A stretch of DNA of 64,000 nt from Pseudanabaena mucicola str. Chao 1806 (GTDB lineage Bacteria; Cyanobacteriota; Cyanobacteriia; Pseudanabaenales; Pseudanabaenaceae). A model generated the notes under the pieces. It saw only the letters and a program-made list of their open reading frames with translations, did no database searches and was not told the origin of the DNA. Positions within the stretch are counted from its first letter, which is position 1. Each line of letters starts with the position of its first letter. A program made the translations under genes and the position numbers. This document shows, in pieces, positions 47,948 through 56,865 of the stretch. Location of the stretch: the NCBI RefSeq assembly GCF_030323025.1, contig NZ_CP097329.1, positions 1,395,001 through 1,459,000 of the forward strand. Reading direction: 5' to 3'.

Positions 47948-48403
47948 ATGTATATTCTCACACAACGTTTATCTACGCAGGCAAAGCAATTATTTAATAC
48001 TGAATCTTTACTTACATTGTCTTTAATTGCGGAAGATAGAACTCGTAGTCGTCATCGCTTTACTACAGTGGAAGGAGAAGAGGTGAATTTACAACTTCCT
48101 AGAGGAACTGTCCTAAAGGAAGGAGATTTTCTTGCTGATGAGCATGGTCAGGCGATCGCTAAAGTCATTGCCAAACCAGAACCCGTTGTCACTGTTACCA
48201 CCCACCATCCTCTTGAGTTCCTTCGTGCCGCCTACCATTTAGGAAACCGTCACATAGCCTTAGAAATTAACGAAACTTATTTGCGCCTATCTCCCGATCC
48301 TGTTCTCGAAGATATGGTTCGCAAAATGGGGCTGCAAGTCATCGAAGAAGTTCAGCCATTCCAACCTGAAACTGGCGCTTACCATCATCACCATGATCAC
48401 TGA
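47948..48403 (+). CDS. ureE: Urease accessory protein UreE
   Basis: A 151-residue nickel metallochaperone for urease maturation. The N-terminal domain includes TLSLIAEDRTRSRHRFTTVEGEEVNLQLPRG, the C-terminal domain contains the THHPLEFLRAAYHLGNRHIALEI metal-site region, and the protein ends in HHHHDH, a nickel-binding His tail. AGGAG precedes the ATG by about six bases. It overlaps ureF by 11 bases, so the two are translationally coupled. The urease structural genes and ureG are not in this window. Confidence 0.95.
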   Translation: MYILTQRLSTQAKQLFNTESLLTLSLIAEDRTRSRHRFTTVEGEEVNLQLPRGTVLKEGDFLADEHGQAIAKVIAKPEPVVTVTTHHPLEFLRAAYHLGNRHIALEINETYLRLSPDPVLEDMVRKMGLQVIEEVQPFQPETGAYHHHHDH

Positions 48404-49115
48404 TTCAAATGCTTCGCAAATATTGCGTCTCTTGCAAATTACTAGTCCTGCTCTGCCTGTGGGAGCCTACAGTTATTCAGAAGGAATTGAGTATCTTTGC
48501 AGTTCAGGCGTGATTCAAACTGATGCAGATCTCTATTATTGGCTAAAGAGAGAAATGCGATTTGGATTTATCTCCAACGAAACGACGATCGCTCTCCGCG
48601 CCCATCAAGCAATGCTCAAAAATGATCTAGTTGCCCTGAAATATTGGAATAGTTGGTTGTCAGCGACAAGGGAGACTGAAGAAGTACGTCTCGCTAGTTG
48701 GCAAATGGGACAGTCATTGATGAGGCTCTGGGCGCAGCTTGACGATCAGCAATTATGGCAATCACAATCTATAAATCAGATTTTGCCAACCGCTAAAGAG
48801 AATGCCGAAGGTCAGGGTTGTAACTATGCGATCGCTTTTGGCATTGTCGCTGCAAATTTAGAAATTGATGCCATTAATACTGTCCTTGGCTATACTCATA
48901 GCTGGGTATCGAATTTAGTGAGTGCGGCTGTGCGATCGGTTCCCTTTGGACAAACCGCAGGACAGCAAGTGATCTATCGACTCAATGCCGATATTTTACA
49001 AAGCTCGCAATTAGCATTAGATCGTCTAGATAGTGAGTTGGAATGGTGTGGCTGGGGAGCAAGTTTAGCCAGCGCCAATCATGAAACACAATATTCACGA
49101 CTATTCCGTAGCTAA
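48393..49115 (+). CDS. ureF: Urease accessory protein UreF
   Basis: A 240-residue all-helical accessory protein that works with UreD/H and UreG to load nickel into urease. Typical segments: LLQITSPALPVGAYSYSEGIE near the N-terminus, GQSLMRLW, GCNYAIAFGIVAANLEI, and AAVRSVPFGQTAGQQVIYRL. Its start lies within the end of ureE. The length and order are standard for the family. Confidence 0.95.
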   Translation: MITDSNASQILRLLQITSPALPVGAYSYSEGIEYLCSSGVIQTDADLYYWLKREMRFGFISNETTIALRAHQAMLKNDLVALKYWNSWLSATRETEEVRLASWQMGQSLMRLWAQLDDQQLWQSQSINQILPTAKENAEGQGCNYAIAFGIVAANLEIDAINTVLGYTHSWVSNLVSAAVRSVPFGQTAGQQVIYRLNADILQSSQLALDRLDSELEWCGWGASLASANHETQYSRLFRS

Positions 49116-49140
49116 GTACAGCGCTTCGCGCTGACTTAAA

Positions 49141-49193
49141 TAAATCCAGAAGATTTTTTGAAAGCGACGCTTTCAAAAAATCTTCTGGATTTA
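49141..49193. repeat. Perfect 25-bp-stem hairpin after ureF
   Basis: TAAATCCAGAAGATTTTTTG and following AAAGC, then GAC, then the perfect complement. The stem core (AGAAGATTTTTTGAAAGCG) recurs at 58050-58093. Confidence 0.85.
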
Positions 49194-49234
49194 TAAATGC
49201 CCAACAGGATGTGGCTCGTCATACTACCCACAAA

Positions 49235-49275
49235 CAATATTGAGGAGGGACACACTGTGCCCCTCCTCAATATTG
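49235..49275. repeat. Hairpin upstream of folD
   Basis: Arms CAATATTGAGGAGGG and complement around an 11-base loop containing CACACTGTG. It precedes folD by about 30 bases. Confidence 0.7.
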
Positions 49276-49304
49276 AGCCATCAAACGATACAATCGTCTA
49301 GTTA

Positions 49305-50201
49305 ATGGGTATCGCAAAAAATTTAGAGAATATGGCAGCAGTTATTGACGGCAAAGCCCTTGCTAAGAAAATGCAAAGCGCGATCGCAGAGGAGGTCGCC
49401 CAACTACAAGCCCAATATGGTCGTCCTCCAGGGCTAGCCGTCCTAATGGTTGGTGACAATCCTGCCAGTGCAGCCTATGTCAAAAACAAAGAAACTGCCT
49501 GTCATAAAGCGGGGATTGCATCTTTTGGGAAGCATTTTCCTGCAAGTGTTACCCAATCAGAATTAGAGCAAGTAATTGATGAACTCAATGCTGATGATCG
49601 CGTTGATGGCATTTTGATTCAATTACCTTTACCCGACAAATTTGATGCGATCGCCCTGTTAAACCGTCTTGATCCTGACAAAGATGCCGATGGCTTACAC
49701 CCAAATAATCTAGGTAAACTGGCACGAGGTGAAGCAGGCTTACGGAGTTGCACACCTGCAGGAGTGATGGAGCTATTAGCCGAAGCCAAAATTGATATTG
49801 CTGGTAAAAAGGCTGTAGTGATCGGGCGCAGTATTCTTGTAGGTAAACCTGTCGCTCTCATGCTGTTGGAAGAAAATGCCACAGTGACGATCGCCCATTC
49901 CCGCACCAAAAATCTTGCCGAAATTACCCGCAAAGCTGATATTTTAATTGCAGCGATCGGTAGACCTGAATTTGTAACCGCCGAGATGGTAAAACCTGAA
50001 GCTGTGGTGATCGATGTGGGGATTAACCGCATCATTGATTATGAAGGCAAGTCCCGATTAGTTGGTGATGTAGACTTTACCAGCGTCAGTGAAGTTGCAT
50101 CCCACATTACCCCTGTGCCTGGGGGAGTCGGTCCCATGACTGTAACCATGCTCCTACACAACACAGTTTGGAGCTATAAGCAAAAATTTACTAAGCTATA
50201 A
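49305..50201 (+). CDS. folD: Methylenetetrahydrofolate dehydrogenase/cyclohydrolase
   Basis: A bifunctional enzyme of one-carbon metabolism that converts methylene-THF to formyl-THF in the cytoplasm. The catalytic Lys is in [14 protein letters not shown], the substrate motif is [13 protein letters not shown], and the NADP site is [20 protein letters not shown] followed by [13 protein letters not shown]. The end is [19 protein letters not shown]. Full length is 298 residues; an in-frame ATG at 49332 ([13 protein letters not shown]) gives 289 residues and fits the usual family start better. Confidence 0.96.
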   Translation: MGIAKNLENMAAVIDGKALAKKMQSAIAEEVAQLQAQYGRPPGLAVLMVGDNPASAAYVKNKETACHKAGIASFGKHFPASVTQSELEQVIDELNADDRVDGILIQLPLPDKFDAIALLNRLDPDKDADGLHPNNLGKLARGEAGLRSCTPAGVMELLAEAKIDIAGKKAVVIGRSILVGKPVALMLLEENATVTIAHSRTKNLAEITRKADILIAAIGRPEFVTAEMVKPEAVVIDVGINRIIDYEGKSRLVGDVDFTSVSEVASHITPVPGGVGPMTVTMLLHNTVWSYKQKFTKL

Positions 50202-50240
50202 AAAATTTTGATTACAGCTCATTGTGCCTTTGAGTAGTAC

Positions 50241-50289
50241 AGAAATATTTTTAGAAGTGTCGCTTCGTGCCACTTCTAAAAATATTTCT
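50241..50289. repeat. Hairpin between folD and crtE
   Basis: Arms AGAAATATTTTTAGAAGTG and complement with an 11-base loop. The flanks (GAGTAGTAC and TTTTTAAG) resemble those of the hairpin at 58050. Confidence 0.75.
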
Positions 50290-50452
50290 AGATTTTTAAG
50301 TAAGCAAAAATATTCTTACTCTTGCAAGCAAAAATTTTTAGAGAGGATCGCAAGACATTGCATAATATACATTCTGGAGACTGTCTGGAATTTTGCCCCG
50401 ATTCTAGAAATGATTTATTGTCAAGTTATTGTCGAAATTATTAAAGCTAGCC

Positions 50453-51355
50453 ATGCCATCACAAACCGTCGCATTTAATTTGGATAAGTATTTACGCGAT
50501 CTCAAGCAAGAGGTTGAGGCAGCCCTTGATGCTTCGATCGCTGTTACCTATCCCGAAAAAATTTATGAATCTATGCGCTACTCGCTGATGGCTGGTGGTA
50601 AGCGGTTGCGCCCCATCCTCTGTCTTGCCGCTTGTGAGTTACTCGGTGGTGATCGGGCTTGGGCGATGCCCACGGCTTGTGCGATGGAGATGGTGCATAC
50701 AATGTCTTTGATCCATGATGATTTGCCATCGATGGACAATGACGATTTTCGACGAGGCAAACCAACTAATCACAAGGTTTATGGCGATGATATTGCAATT
50801 TTGGCGGGGGATGCCTTACTTGCCTATGCATTTGAATTTATTGCCGCCCAAACCCAGAATGTACCTGCGGAGAGGATTTTAAAAGCGATCGCCCATCTTG
50901 GTCATGCGGTGGCGGCAACAGGTTTGGTCGGTGGTCAAGTAGTTGACTTAGAATGTGAGGGTAAGCAGGATGTAACTTCAGACACCCTCACATTTATTCA
51001 TTTACACAAAACTGCGGCTCTATTAGAGTCCTGTGTAATCTGTGGAGCATTGCTAGCAGGTGCAAATGATACCGACATTAATCGTTTATCGACTTATTCT
51101 AATAATATTGGTTTAGCTTTTCAGATCGTTGATGACATCCTAGACATCACCGCTACTTCTGAAGAGCTTGGCAAAACTGCTGGTAAAGATATCGCAGCCC
51201 AAAAGGTTACTTACCCTAGCCTATGGGGAATTGAGGTTTCTCAGCAAAAAGCTCAGGAATTGGTAGAACAAGCAAAAGCTCAACTGGTAAGTTATGGTGA
51301 TGCTGCTTTACCACTTGTGGCACTTGCTGATTACATCACTTCTAGGAAAAACTAG
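50453..51355 (+). CDS. crtE: Geranylgeranyl/farnesyl diphosphate synthase
   Basis: A 300-residue polyprenyl synthase making the C20 (or C15) precursor of carotenoids, phytol and quinone tails. The start is placed at ATG 50453; an upstream TTG adds eight residues. The first Asp-rich motif is [18 protein letters not shown] and the second is [10 protein letters not shown], with [16 protein letters not shown] and [12 protein letters not shown] in between. Magnesium-diphosphate binding at both DD motifs is well known for the family. It is followed 58 bases later by a DUF212-type gene, an arrangement common in cyanobacteria. Confidence 0.94.
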   Translation: MPSQTVAFNLDKYLRDLKQEVEAALDASIAVTYPEKIYESMRYSLMAGGKRLRPILCLAACELLGGDRAWAMPTACAMEMVHTMSLIHDDLPSMDNDDFRRGKPTNHKVYGDDIAILAGDALLAYAFEFIAAQTQNVPAERILKAIAHLGHAVAATGLVGGQVVDLECEGKQDVTSDTLTFIHLHKTAALLESCVICGALLAGANDTDINRLSTYSNNIGLAFQIVDDILDITATSEELGKTAGKDIAAQKVTYPSLWGIEVSQQKAQELVEQAKAQLVSYGDAALPLVALADYITSRKN

Positions 51356-51413
51356 ATTACATTCTCAAACTATTTCTTCCTCTTTTCATACCCCTTAACT
51401 GTTGCAATTGATT

Positions 51414-51854
51414 ATGAACTTACATCCTGTTGGCGAAATTCTCGATAACCAAGTTCTGCTAATTGCTTTATGTTCTAGCCTAACTGCTCAAATCCTCAAG
51501 TTATTTATTGAACTAGCGCAGTTTGGCAAAATCAGACCCAAGGTTGTCTTTGAAACAGGGGGAATGCCTAGCTCGCATTCGGCTCTTGTTTCGGCGCTGG
51601 CTACAGGGATCGGACGTACTCAAGGTTGGGACACACCCCAGTTTGCGATCGCTACAGTTTTTGCACTTATCGTTATGTACGATGCCGCAGGTATCCGCCG
51701 TGCAGCAGGTAAGCAGGCTAAGGTTCTCAATCAGATCATGGTAGAAGTATTTGAAGAGGAGCATGATCCTCTTAAGGAGCTATTAGGTCATACTCCTGCC
51801 CAAGTTGTTGCAGGTTCACTCTTAGGCATTTTGTTAATGTGGGTGTTCTTATAG
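51414..51854 (+). CDS. Divergent PAP2/DUF212 membrane protein
   Basis: A 146-residue integral membrane protein. The start is set at ATG 51414 rather than the TTG at 51402. The PAP2-like active-site motifs are KVVFETGGMPSSHSALVSAL and ALIVMYDAAGIRRAAGKQAK, and GHTPAQVVAGSLLGILL closes the protein. The family is related to acid phosphatases/phosphotransferases and may dephosphorylate polyprenyl or lipid phosphates, in keeping with its place after crtE. Four or so hydrophobic segments are visible. Confidence 0.88.
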   Translation: MNLHPVGEILDNQVLLIALCSSLTAQILKLFIELAQFGKIRPKVVFETGGMPSSHSALVSALATGIGRTQGWDTPQFAIATVFALIVMYDAAGIRRAAGKQAKVLNQIMVEVFEEEHDPLKELLGHTPAQVVAGSLLGILLMWVFL

Positions 51855-52510
51855 ATTGTGACTAAGTACAGGACAAAAATTTAATGGAGTTAAAGAAGGC
51901 TTGGGAATTGAGATGAAGATCAAAGATGATATGACGCAGGTAATCAAAACCAAGGCGGAACAGAGTCTCAATAGTCCAACGCTTGGCATAGTCAGCAATA
52001 GCTGGATCAGGATCGTGAGCAGTAGGGACAATTAATAATCTACTATGGTGTGCCACCTGTTGTGTGTTTGCAGGTATGTCGGTTTTTCCTGAGTAATGCT
52101 CTTTTTGTTGTTCCGCATCTTGCGGACGTTGCACTGGTCTTTCTGTCCCATCTTGGTCGATGTACCCAATCATGAGTGCATGAACGTTCAAACCCAAATA
52201 ACACACTCATTAAGTCGAAGGTGGGATAGCATTTGCAGTACAACAGGATAAAAATAAGTAGCTAGACATAAGTAAACTAAAAACCGAGAGTTTTGTTCCG
52301 CCCGCTACGCGGGCGGAACAAAACTCTGGTTTGGGTTTTAATTAAGTTGAGCTACTTAATTTGTCAGCACTACTTCTCAGTATTGCTTTCCTACCACCTC
52401 CTAATGTTCGCCATCGTATGCTTCTTCATGAGCATTTGCTGGTAGGCTTCTTCAAAGCTTGGTAACAGCGCCTCGAATGTTGCTTGACGGTTTAACCTTG
52501 TGGTTGCTCG
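51849..52510 (-). pseudogene. IS transposase remnant interrupted by a 104-bp element
   Basis: The N-terminal part lies at about 52390-52500 (RQATFEALLPSFEEAYQQML, KKHTMANIR, then in a shifted frame GGGRKAILRSSADKL). The 104-bp repeat interrupts it at 52255-52358. It resumes as LLYCKCYPTFDLMSVLFGFE and CTHDWVH, then in another frame ANTQQVAHHSRLLIV and IADYAKRWTIETLF, which holds the catalytic Glu. The gene is an IS4/IS5-like DDE transposase with several frameshifts and a degraded C-terminus. Confidence 0.8.
52255..52358. repeat. Interspersed palindromic element, 104-bp family, copy 3
   Basis: Same termini and core as copies 1 and 2. It is inserted precisely within the transposase remnant; coding similarity is recognisable on both sides. 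Confidence 0.92.
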
Positions 52511-52856
52511 TATTTGCCTATCTTATTTTAAAATCTCTTCTAGATTAAGCATCTTTTTTTCGATTGTTTTGGGGTGATGATAACCACTTTTGAATCTCTT
52601 TTATGCTTCGATTTATTTCGATGAAAGTGTGTTTGTTTCAGTAGGGATTGAAATGCAGAAATAAATGTGAAGTTAACTCTACACCTTGCTTTTGTTTCCC
52701 AACAAGTCTATTTTAGTCACTAAAAAATGGAAACTTGGCTTACGGATAGGAATTGCATAAGTAATGGTGAATAGTAAAGGTAAATAAGACTATCTCAAAT
52801 TTCTCTAATTCAAAGACTGAACTTATACTGAGCTTCTAGACCTCCATCATAGCGAA
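52511..52856. other. Intergenic region, nothing recognised
   Basis: AT-rich sequence between the transposase remnant and the end of the potassium channel gene. No gene-like frame or clear repeat is seen. Confidence 0.4.
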
Positions 52857-53645
52857 TTAAATCTTAGTCCCACATACCTTACAAAACTGAGCATCGCCAT
52901 CATGACAAGATAAGCCACAGCTAGAGCAGGTAATATCTTTCTTTTCACCAAGGCGATCGCTTTGATTCGCAGTTTTAATCAAGCGCTTAAATAGTTCTCC
53001 TAACTGCACGGGAATGAGGGCAATCCCCGTAAGCACCATGAGTACAGTTGTCAATTTTCCTGCATCGGATTTGGGCATCACATCGCTATAGCCCACGGTC
53101 GTCATTGTAAAAATGGAGAAATAAAAGGCATCCAGAAAGTTATGAAATTTGGGATTAGTCGGATGCTCAATTTGGTAAATTAAGCCTGAAAATACAAAGA
53201 CAATCGCAAATAGTGTAAACAAAATTCTCAATAAAATTGCGATATCCTCGGTCTTATTGGCAAATAGTGAACGCGACTCCAATAAGCGAATGAGACGCAA
53301 AATCCGAAACCACCGTAAGAGCCGAATGAAGGTTACATCGATTGCGCCTAAAAAGAATGGCAAAATTGCTAACAGATCGACGATTGCATAGAGGCTAAGT
53401 AAATACTTCAGCTTTTCTTCGGCACACCATAGCCGCAAAAAATATTCAAAGACAAATATTCCCAGAATAATGTCATCAAGTAAATTCAGACTTTGGCGCG
53501 TAATCTCACGAATCGGGTAGGTTTGGGCGACAAAGCTGGTTGCCGAAGCAAGAACGAGTAGGGCGATCGCAATATTTATCAATTTGCCAATTGGTGTGGC
53601 AAGGTCATCAAGATAAAAGCTGATTTTCTGTTTTAGCATAGACAA
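52857..53645 (-). CDS. Voltage-gated-type potassium channel with C-terminal zinc ribbon
   Basis: A 262-residue six-segment channel subunit. S1-S3 span about residues 20-105. S4 carries regularly spaced Arg (RLLRWFRILRLIRLLESR, about 108-125), S5 follows, and the pore loop has the filter TMTTVGYSD (about 188-196), specific for potassium. S6 is LTTVLMVLTGIALIPVQLGE. The C-terminus contains CSSCGLSCHDGDAQFCKVCG, a CxxC...CxxC zinc-ribbon pattern instead of a RCK domain. It would form a tetramer in the plasma membrane. Confidence 0.9.
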   Translation of the reverse strand: MSMLKQKISFYLDDLATPIGKLINIAIALLVLASATSFVAQTYPIREITRQSLNLLDDIILGIFVFEYFLRLWCAEEKLKYLLSLYAIVDLLAILPFFLGAIDVTFIRLLRWFRILRLIRLLESRSLFANKTEDIAILLRILFTLFAIVFVFSGLIYQIEHPTNPKFHNFLDAFYFSIFTMTTVGYSDVMPKSDAGKLTTVLMVLTGIALIPVQLGELFKRLIKTANQSDRLGEKKDITCSSCGLSCHDGDAQFCKVCGTKI

Positions 53646-53737
53646 CCTGTAAGCATAATGTCGCGGTTTCTACTAAAGTTACATTAGAGGAGCTATTCCC
53701 AGTATCCAGATCCTAGATTAGATTTTTTGGGTAAAAC

Positions 53738-54967
53738 GTGGAAATTTTATGTATTAGTAACGGACATGGTGAAGATCTCATCGGAGCCCGTATTTGCATT
53801 GAACTAGAAAAATTAGGATTTTCTGTAATCGCTTTGCCACTGGTAGGCGTGGGTCATGCTTTTACTAAAGCCAATATTCCTATTGCTGCTCAAGTGACGC
53901 AAGCCATGCCATCGGGGGGATTTGTTCGTATGGATAGTCGCCAACTCGCCCGAGATGTCAAAAGTGGATTAGTGGGACTAACTTTTAAACAACTAGACTT
54001 TGCGTGGAAATGGTCACGGGGTGGACGCAATGGTAAAAAATTAATTTTAGCAGTTGGAGATATTGTGCCATTGCTATTTGCATGGATGCCAGCCAAGTTC
54101 GGTGGTTGCAATTTTGTCTTTGTTGCTACTGCCAAGTCTGAATATTTTTGGCGTGATCGCAAAAGCTATTTGCCCCATGTCAAAAAGCCCTTCGGCGGCT
54201 CCAATTTTTTCCCTTGGGAACGTGTTCTAATGAGTAGCAATCACTGTAAAGCGGTATTTGTCCGCGATTTGCTTACTGCAGAAGTATTGAATCAAGAGTT
54301 CAAATTACCTGCAATTTATCTTGGCAATTCGATGATGGATGGACTAGAACCCAAAGGAATTGATTTTGGCATTAGCGAAAATGACTGGGTTGTGGCGATT
54401 TTACCTGGATCGCGATCGCCAGAAGCCTATGAAAACTGGCTTACTCTCATGCTCTGTGCTCAGGTTGTCGCAAGGACAATTCCCCATGAAGTGAATTTTT
54501 TAGTGGCGATTGCTCCAGATTTAGATCTAGAAGTAATCGGACAGAGCATCGTCCAAAAGGGCTGGTTACGCATTGATGAAATGACTTTTAGAGTTCAGAA
54601 TGCAAGATTGATTTTATTAAAAGATGGGTTTAGCGATTGTTTGCATCAATGTCATTTAGGCTTGGCAATGGCAGGGACAGCAACAGAACAACTTGTGGGT
54701 TTAGGCAAGCCTGTAATCACGATCGCAGGAAACGGTCCTCAGTTTACGCGCAAGTTTGCCGAAGAACAGGCAGATTTATTAGGATGCTCTGTCAACCTGA
54801 TCGATAAACCAGCTCAAGCCGCCGAGGTCCTCAATAGTATTTTGCAAGATCCTGACTATTTTCAAGAAGCTGGTCGCAATGGCTTAGAAAGAATGGGACA
54901 AGCAGGTGCTTCTGCAAGTATTGCTAAATATATCTTTGATAATAATATTGTTGATAAAGTTTACTAA
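53738..54967 (+). CDS. Lipid-A-disaccharide synthase-related glycosyltransferase
   Basis: A 409-residue protein starting at GTG (53738). ISNGHGEDLIGARI at the N-terminus and VAILPGSRSPEAYEN, then LAMAGTATEQLVGLGKPVITIAG (nucleotide-sugar binding) place it in the LpxB-related GT-B family that is conserved in cyanobacteria and plants. It is distinct from true LpxB. The precise acceptor is unknown; a membrane glycolipid or envelope role is inferred from the family. It is monocistronic. Confidence 0.85.
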   Translation: MEILCISNGHGEDLIGARICIELEKLGFSVIALPLVGVGHAFTKANIPIAAQVTQAMPSGGFVRMDSRQLARDVKSGLVGLTFKQLDFAWKWSRGGRNGKKLILAVGDIVPLLFAWMPAKFGGCNFVFVATAKSEYFWRDRKSYLPHVKKPFGGSNFFPWERVLMSSNHCKAVFVRDLLTAEVLNQEFKLPAIYLGNSMMDGLEPKGIDFGISENDWVVAILPGSRSPEAYENWLTLMLCAQVVARTIPHEVNFLVAIAPDLDLEVIGQSIVQKGWLRIDEMTFRVQNARLILLKDGFSDCLHQCHLGLAMAGTATEQLVGLGKPVITIAGNGPQFTRKFAEEQADLLGCSVNLIDKPAQAAEVLNSILQDPDYFQEAGRNGLERMGQAGASASIAKYIFDNNIVDKVY

Positions 54968-55019
54968 AGTATTTGCCAAAAATATTTGCTAAAAATATTT
55001 TTCAGAATATTCATTCACA

Positions 55020-55140
55020 TTTGACATCCACCCCGCACTGAAGCGATGGGAATTTCTAAGATTCACGACTTAGGTTTCTGCTTCGTAGCACTAGCCTGAA
55101 CAGACTTAATCTTTTCAGAGCTTACAGTCACCACAGAAAT
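55020..55140 (-). mobile_element. Possible IS200/IS605 right end with TnpB tail
   Basis: On the minus strand a frame reads KIKSVQASATKQKPKS and stops, resembling the extreme C-terminus of cyanobacterial TnpB. About 20 bases later comes an imperfect CCCATCGC-TTCAGT-GCGGGG hairpin and then ATGTCAA, like an IS605 right end, a region that in active elements also forms the guide RNA scaffold. The remainder of tnpB is absent. Confidence 0.4.
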
Positions 55141-55162
55141 TCACCGTTGAGCTTCAGATAGC

Positions 55163-55236
55163 GCTTTTCAAGCAAGCGAGGTACATATGTTTGTTTCTGC
55201 GGGAAAACAAACATATACTTCACCAGACTGGTAAAC
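55163..55236. repeat. Interspersed element, 80-bp family, copy 1
   Basis: Shares TTTTCAAGCAARCGAGGTAC on the left and TACTTCACCAGACT-GTAAAC on the right with 60629-60713. The central hairpin differs (here TATGTTTGTTT...AAACAAACATA). Confidence 0.8.
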
Positions 55237-55240
55237 GATA

Positions 55241-55289
55241 TAAGAAGTTATTGAAAGTGCTGCTTCGCAGCACTTTCAATAACTTCTTA
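55241..55289. repeat. Perfect 23-bp-stem hairpin with TTC loop
   Basis: TAAGAAGTTATTGAAAGTGC-TGC, loop TTC, perfect complement. Confidence 0.85.
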
Positions 55290-55319
55290 GGCTCAACAAC
55301 TATAAATTCATGAACTAGT

Positions 55320-55470
55320 TAACGTCAGTTCGGGTTAAGCTGGCAAATTTTAAAAGCCCAAAAGTAAAAGCCTTGCTAAGCAAGGCTTTTACTTTTGGGC
55401 TTTGAGAGAGGGTTTGTGTAGCAAACCCTCTCTCAAAGCCCGTTTCAAATTATCCCGAACTTGCGTTAGT
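55320..55470. repeat. Compound nested hairpin element
   Basis: Outer arms near 55320-55333 (TAACGTCAGTTCGGG) and about 55456-55470 (CCCGAACTTGCGTTA) enclose two perfect hairpins: 55353-55403 (AAAGCCCAAAAGTAAAAGCC...) and 55401-55437 (TTTGAGAGAGGGTTTG). This predicts a three-way junction. Confidence 0.75.
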
Positions 55471-55596
55471 TATGTGGGTCTTTGCCCCACACAACTGGTT
55501 CATGAGAAGTAAGAAAAAGGTGAGTATTTCTTGCCTTCTTCTTTTTGGCTTTTGGTTACGGTATAGTACAGATCATTAGCTTCACCAAAATTCAAG

Positions 55597-56445
55597 ATGC
55601 TGAATTTAAACGAAATTATGTCACTTGTCCGCCCGATCGCTTGGGGCGCAGGTGACATTCTGATGAAGTACTATCAAGAGCCTCAAGATTTAGAAATTAA
55701 GTTCAAGGGTGAAGAGGATGGTAATGTCACATCCGCAGATTTAGCTGCTAATGATTTTATTCTGAGTCAGTTAAAGCAAACTTTTGGAACCGAAAATTTT
55801 GCCTATCTTAGTGAAGAAACAGAGGATAGTATTGATCGACTTGATCATGAATGGGTATGGATTATCGATCCGATGGATGGTACGAGTGACTTTATTCGGC
55901 GGACTAACGAGTTTGCTGTACATATTGGGCTGAGCTATCGTCAACGTCCTGTACTTGGATTAGTGGCAACTCCTGCTCAAGATCGCTTATTTCAGGGCGT
56001 TCTGGGGAATGGAGCATTTATGGAAACGAGAGATGGTGCAAAGCAACTTATCCATGTTTCTGATAAGGTTAATCTCGACAAAATGGTGGTAGTTGCTAGC
56101 CGTAGTCATCGCAATTACCAATTAGAGAGTATTCTCCGCCAATTGCCCAAGGCGGCTGAAATTGCAGTGGGTAGTATCGGTGGTAAGTTTGCAGCGATCG
56201 CTTCAGGTAAGGCAGATGTCTATATTTCCGTATCTGGCAAATCTGCCCCCAAGGATTGGGACTATTGCGCTCCTGAGATTATTTTGACTGAGGCGGGGGG
56301 ACAACTTACGCACGCAGATCTGTCACCACTGTCTTACAACAACCTTGAATTAAGGCAATGGGGAACTATCGTAGCTAGTAATGGGCATTGTCATGATCGG
56401 ATTTGTCAAATTAGCCAAGATGCGATCGCGCCAATCAATAAGTGA
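55597..56445 (+). CDS. cysQ: 3'(2'),5'-bisphosphate nucleotidase / inositol monophosphatase family protein
   Basis: A 282-residue magnesium-dependent phosphatase. The metal-binding motifs are SEETEDS (about 70), WIIDPMDGTSDFIRR (about 87-101) and the C-terminal KDWDYCAPEIILTEAGGQLT. The family removes the 3' phosphate from PAP/PAPS, which recycles a by-product of sulfate assimilation, or hydrolyses inositol phosphates. CysQ-like assignment is favoured by the length and the SADLAANDFIL region but is not certain. It is a single-gene unit followed by a hairpin. Confidence 0.82.
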   Translation: MLNLNEIMSLVRPIAWGAGDILMKYYQEPQDLEIKFKGEEDGNVTSADLAANDFILSQLKQTFGTENFAYLSEETEDSIDRLDHEWVWIIDPMDGTSDFIRRTNEFAVHIGLSYRQRPVLGLVATPAQDRLFQGVLGNGAFMETRDGAKQLIHVSDKVNLDKMVVVASRSHRNYQLESILRQLPKAAEIAVGSIGGKFAAIASGKADVYISVSGKSAPKDWDYCAPEIILTEAGGQLTHADLSPLSYNNLELRQWGTIVASNGHCHDRICQISQDAIAPINK

Positions 56446-56489
56446 AAGAATTATTAGAGCGTGGCTTAGCCGCGCTCTAATAATTCTTT
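56445..56489. repeat. Perfect hairpin after the cysQ-like gene
   Basis: Arms AAAGAATTATTAGAGCG and complement around TGGCTTAGCCG, starting just after the stop codon. Confidence 0.75.
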
Positions 56490-56504
56490 AATTGAGGAGA
56501 GAGT

Positions 56505-56834
56505 ATGAAATTGCAAATAATTTTAATTGGGATTGTAGTAGTTGCTGTCGGTATGACAATCACTAATCCCAGCAAAGATCGCTACATCGAATATGCAACA
56601 GAGCAGTTTTCGGAAACAGGTAAAACCTCAATTTGTGCTGGTGAAAATATACCGATCGCTGCTCAACAATCCTGTAAATTTGTGATCTCTCAGGGTAAAG
56701 GGGTAATCAAGAGAATTGTTAACAACTCGACTAAACAGCAAAACTTTATTTTGTTTAGTCTTTACGAAACGGATCTACCGAATAAAAAAGTAACGACTAT
56801 CGCTGCCTTTGGTAATTTTCATATGCTCAAATAA
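56505..56834 (+). CDS. Small DUF4359-like exported protein
   Basis: A 109-residue protein with an N-terminal hydrophobic segment (LQIILIGIVVVAVGMTITNP) as signal anchor. The NPSKDRYIEYATEQF segment right after it and the C-terminal NFILFSLYETDLPNKKVTTIAAFGNFHML resemble DUF4359 proteins of cyanobacteria. Two Cys (ICAGEN, QSCKFV) may form a disulfide outside the membrane. GAGGAGAG precedes the ATG. The function is unknown. Confidence 0.75.
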   Translation: MKLQIILIGIVVVAVGMTITNPSKDRYIEYATEQFSETGKTSICAGENIPIAAQQSCKFVISQGKGVIKRIVNNSTKQQNFILFSLYETDLPNKKVTTIAAFGNFHMLK

Positions 56835-56865
56835 AAGAAGCGGTGCAATGCACCGCTTCTTTTAT
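56831..56865. terminator. Bidirectional terminator between DUF4359 gene and obgE
   Basis: Perfect stem ATAAAAGAAGCGGTGC with AAT loop and A/T flanks. It contains the 3' ends of both convergent genes. Confidence 0.8.

Larger units (their letters stand above)
54968..55596. other. Repeat-rich intergenic region (629 bases)
   Basis: No intact gene. It contains an IS605/TnpB-like right-end remnant (about 55020-55140), an element of the 80-bp family (55163-55236), a perfect hairpin (55241-55289) and a compound nested hairpin element (55320-55470). All are listed separately. Confidence 0.6.

Noticed and set aside
50429-50452. TTG start for crtE
   Set aside because: ATG at 50453 gives the usual N-terminus; the eight extra residues have no family counterpart.
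51862-52243. Two overlapping minus-strand frames that might be taken as hypothetical genes
   Set aside because: They are pieces of one frameshifted transposase; motifs CYPTFDLMSVLFGFE and ADYAKRWTIETLF come from different frames of the same gene.
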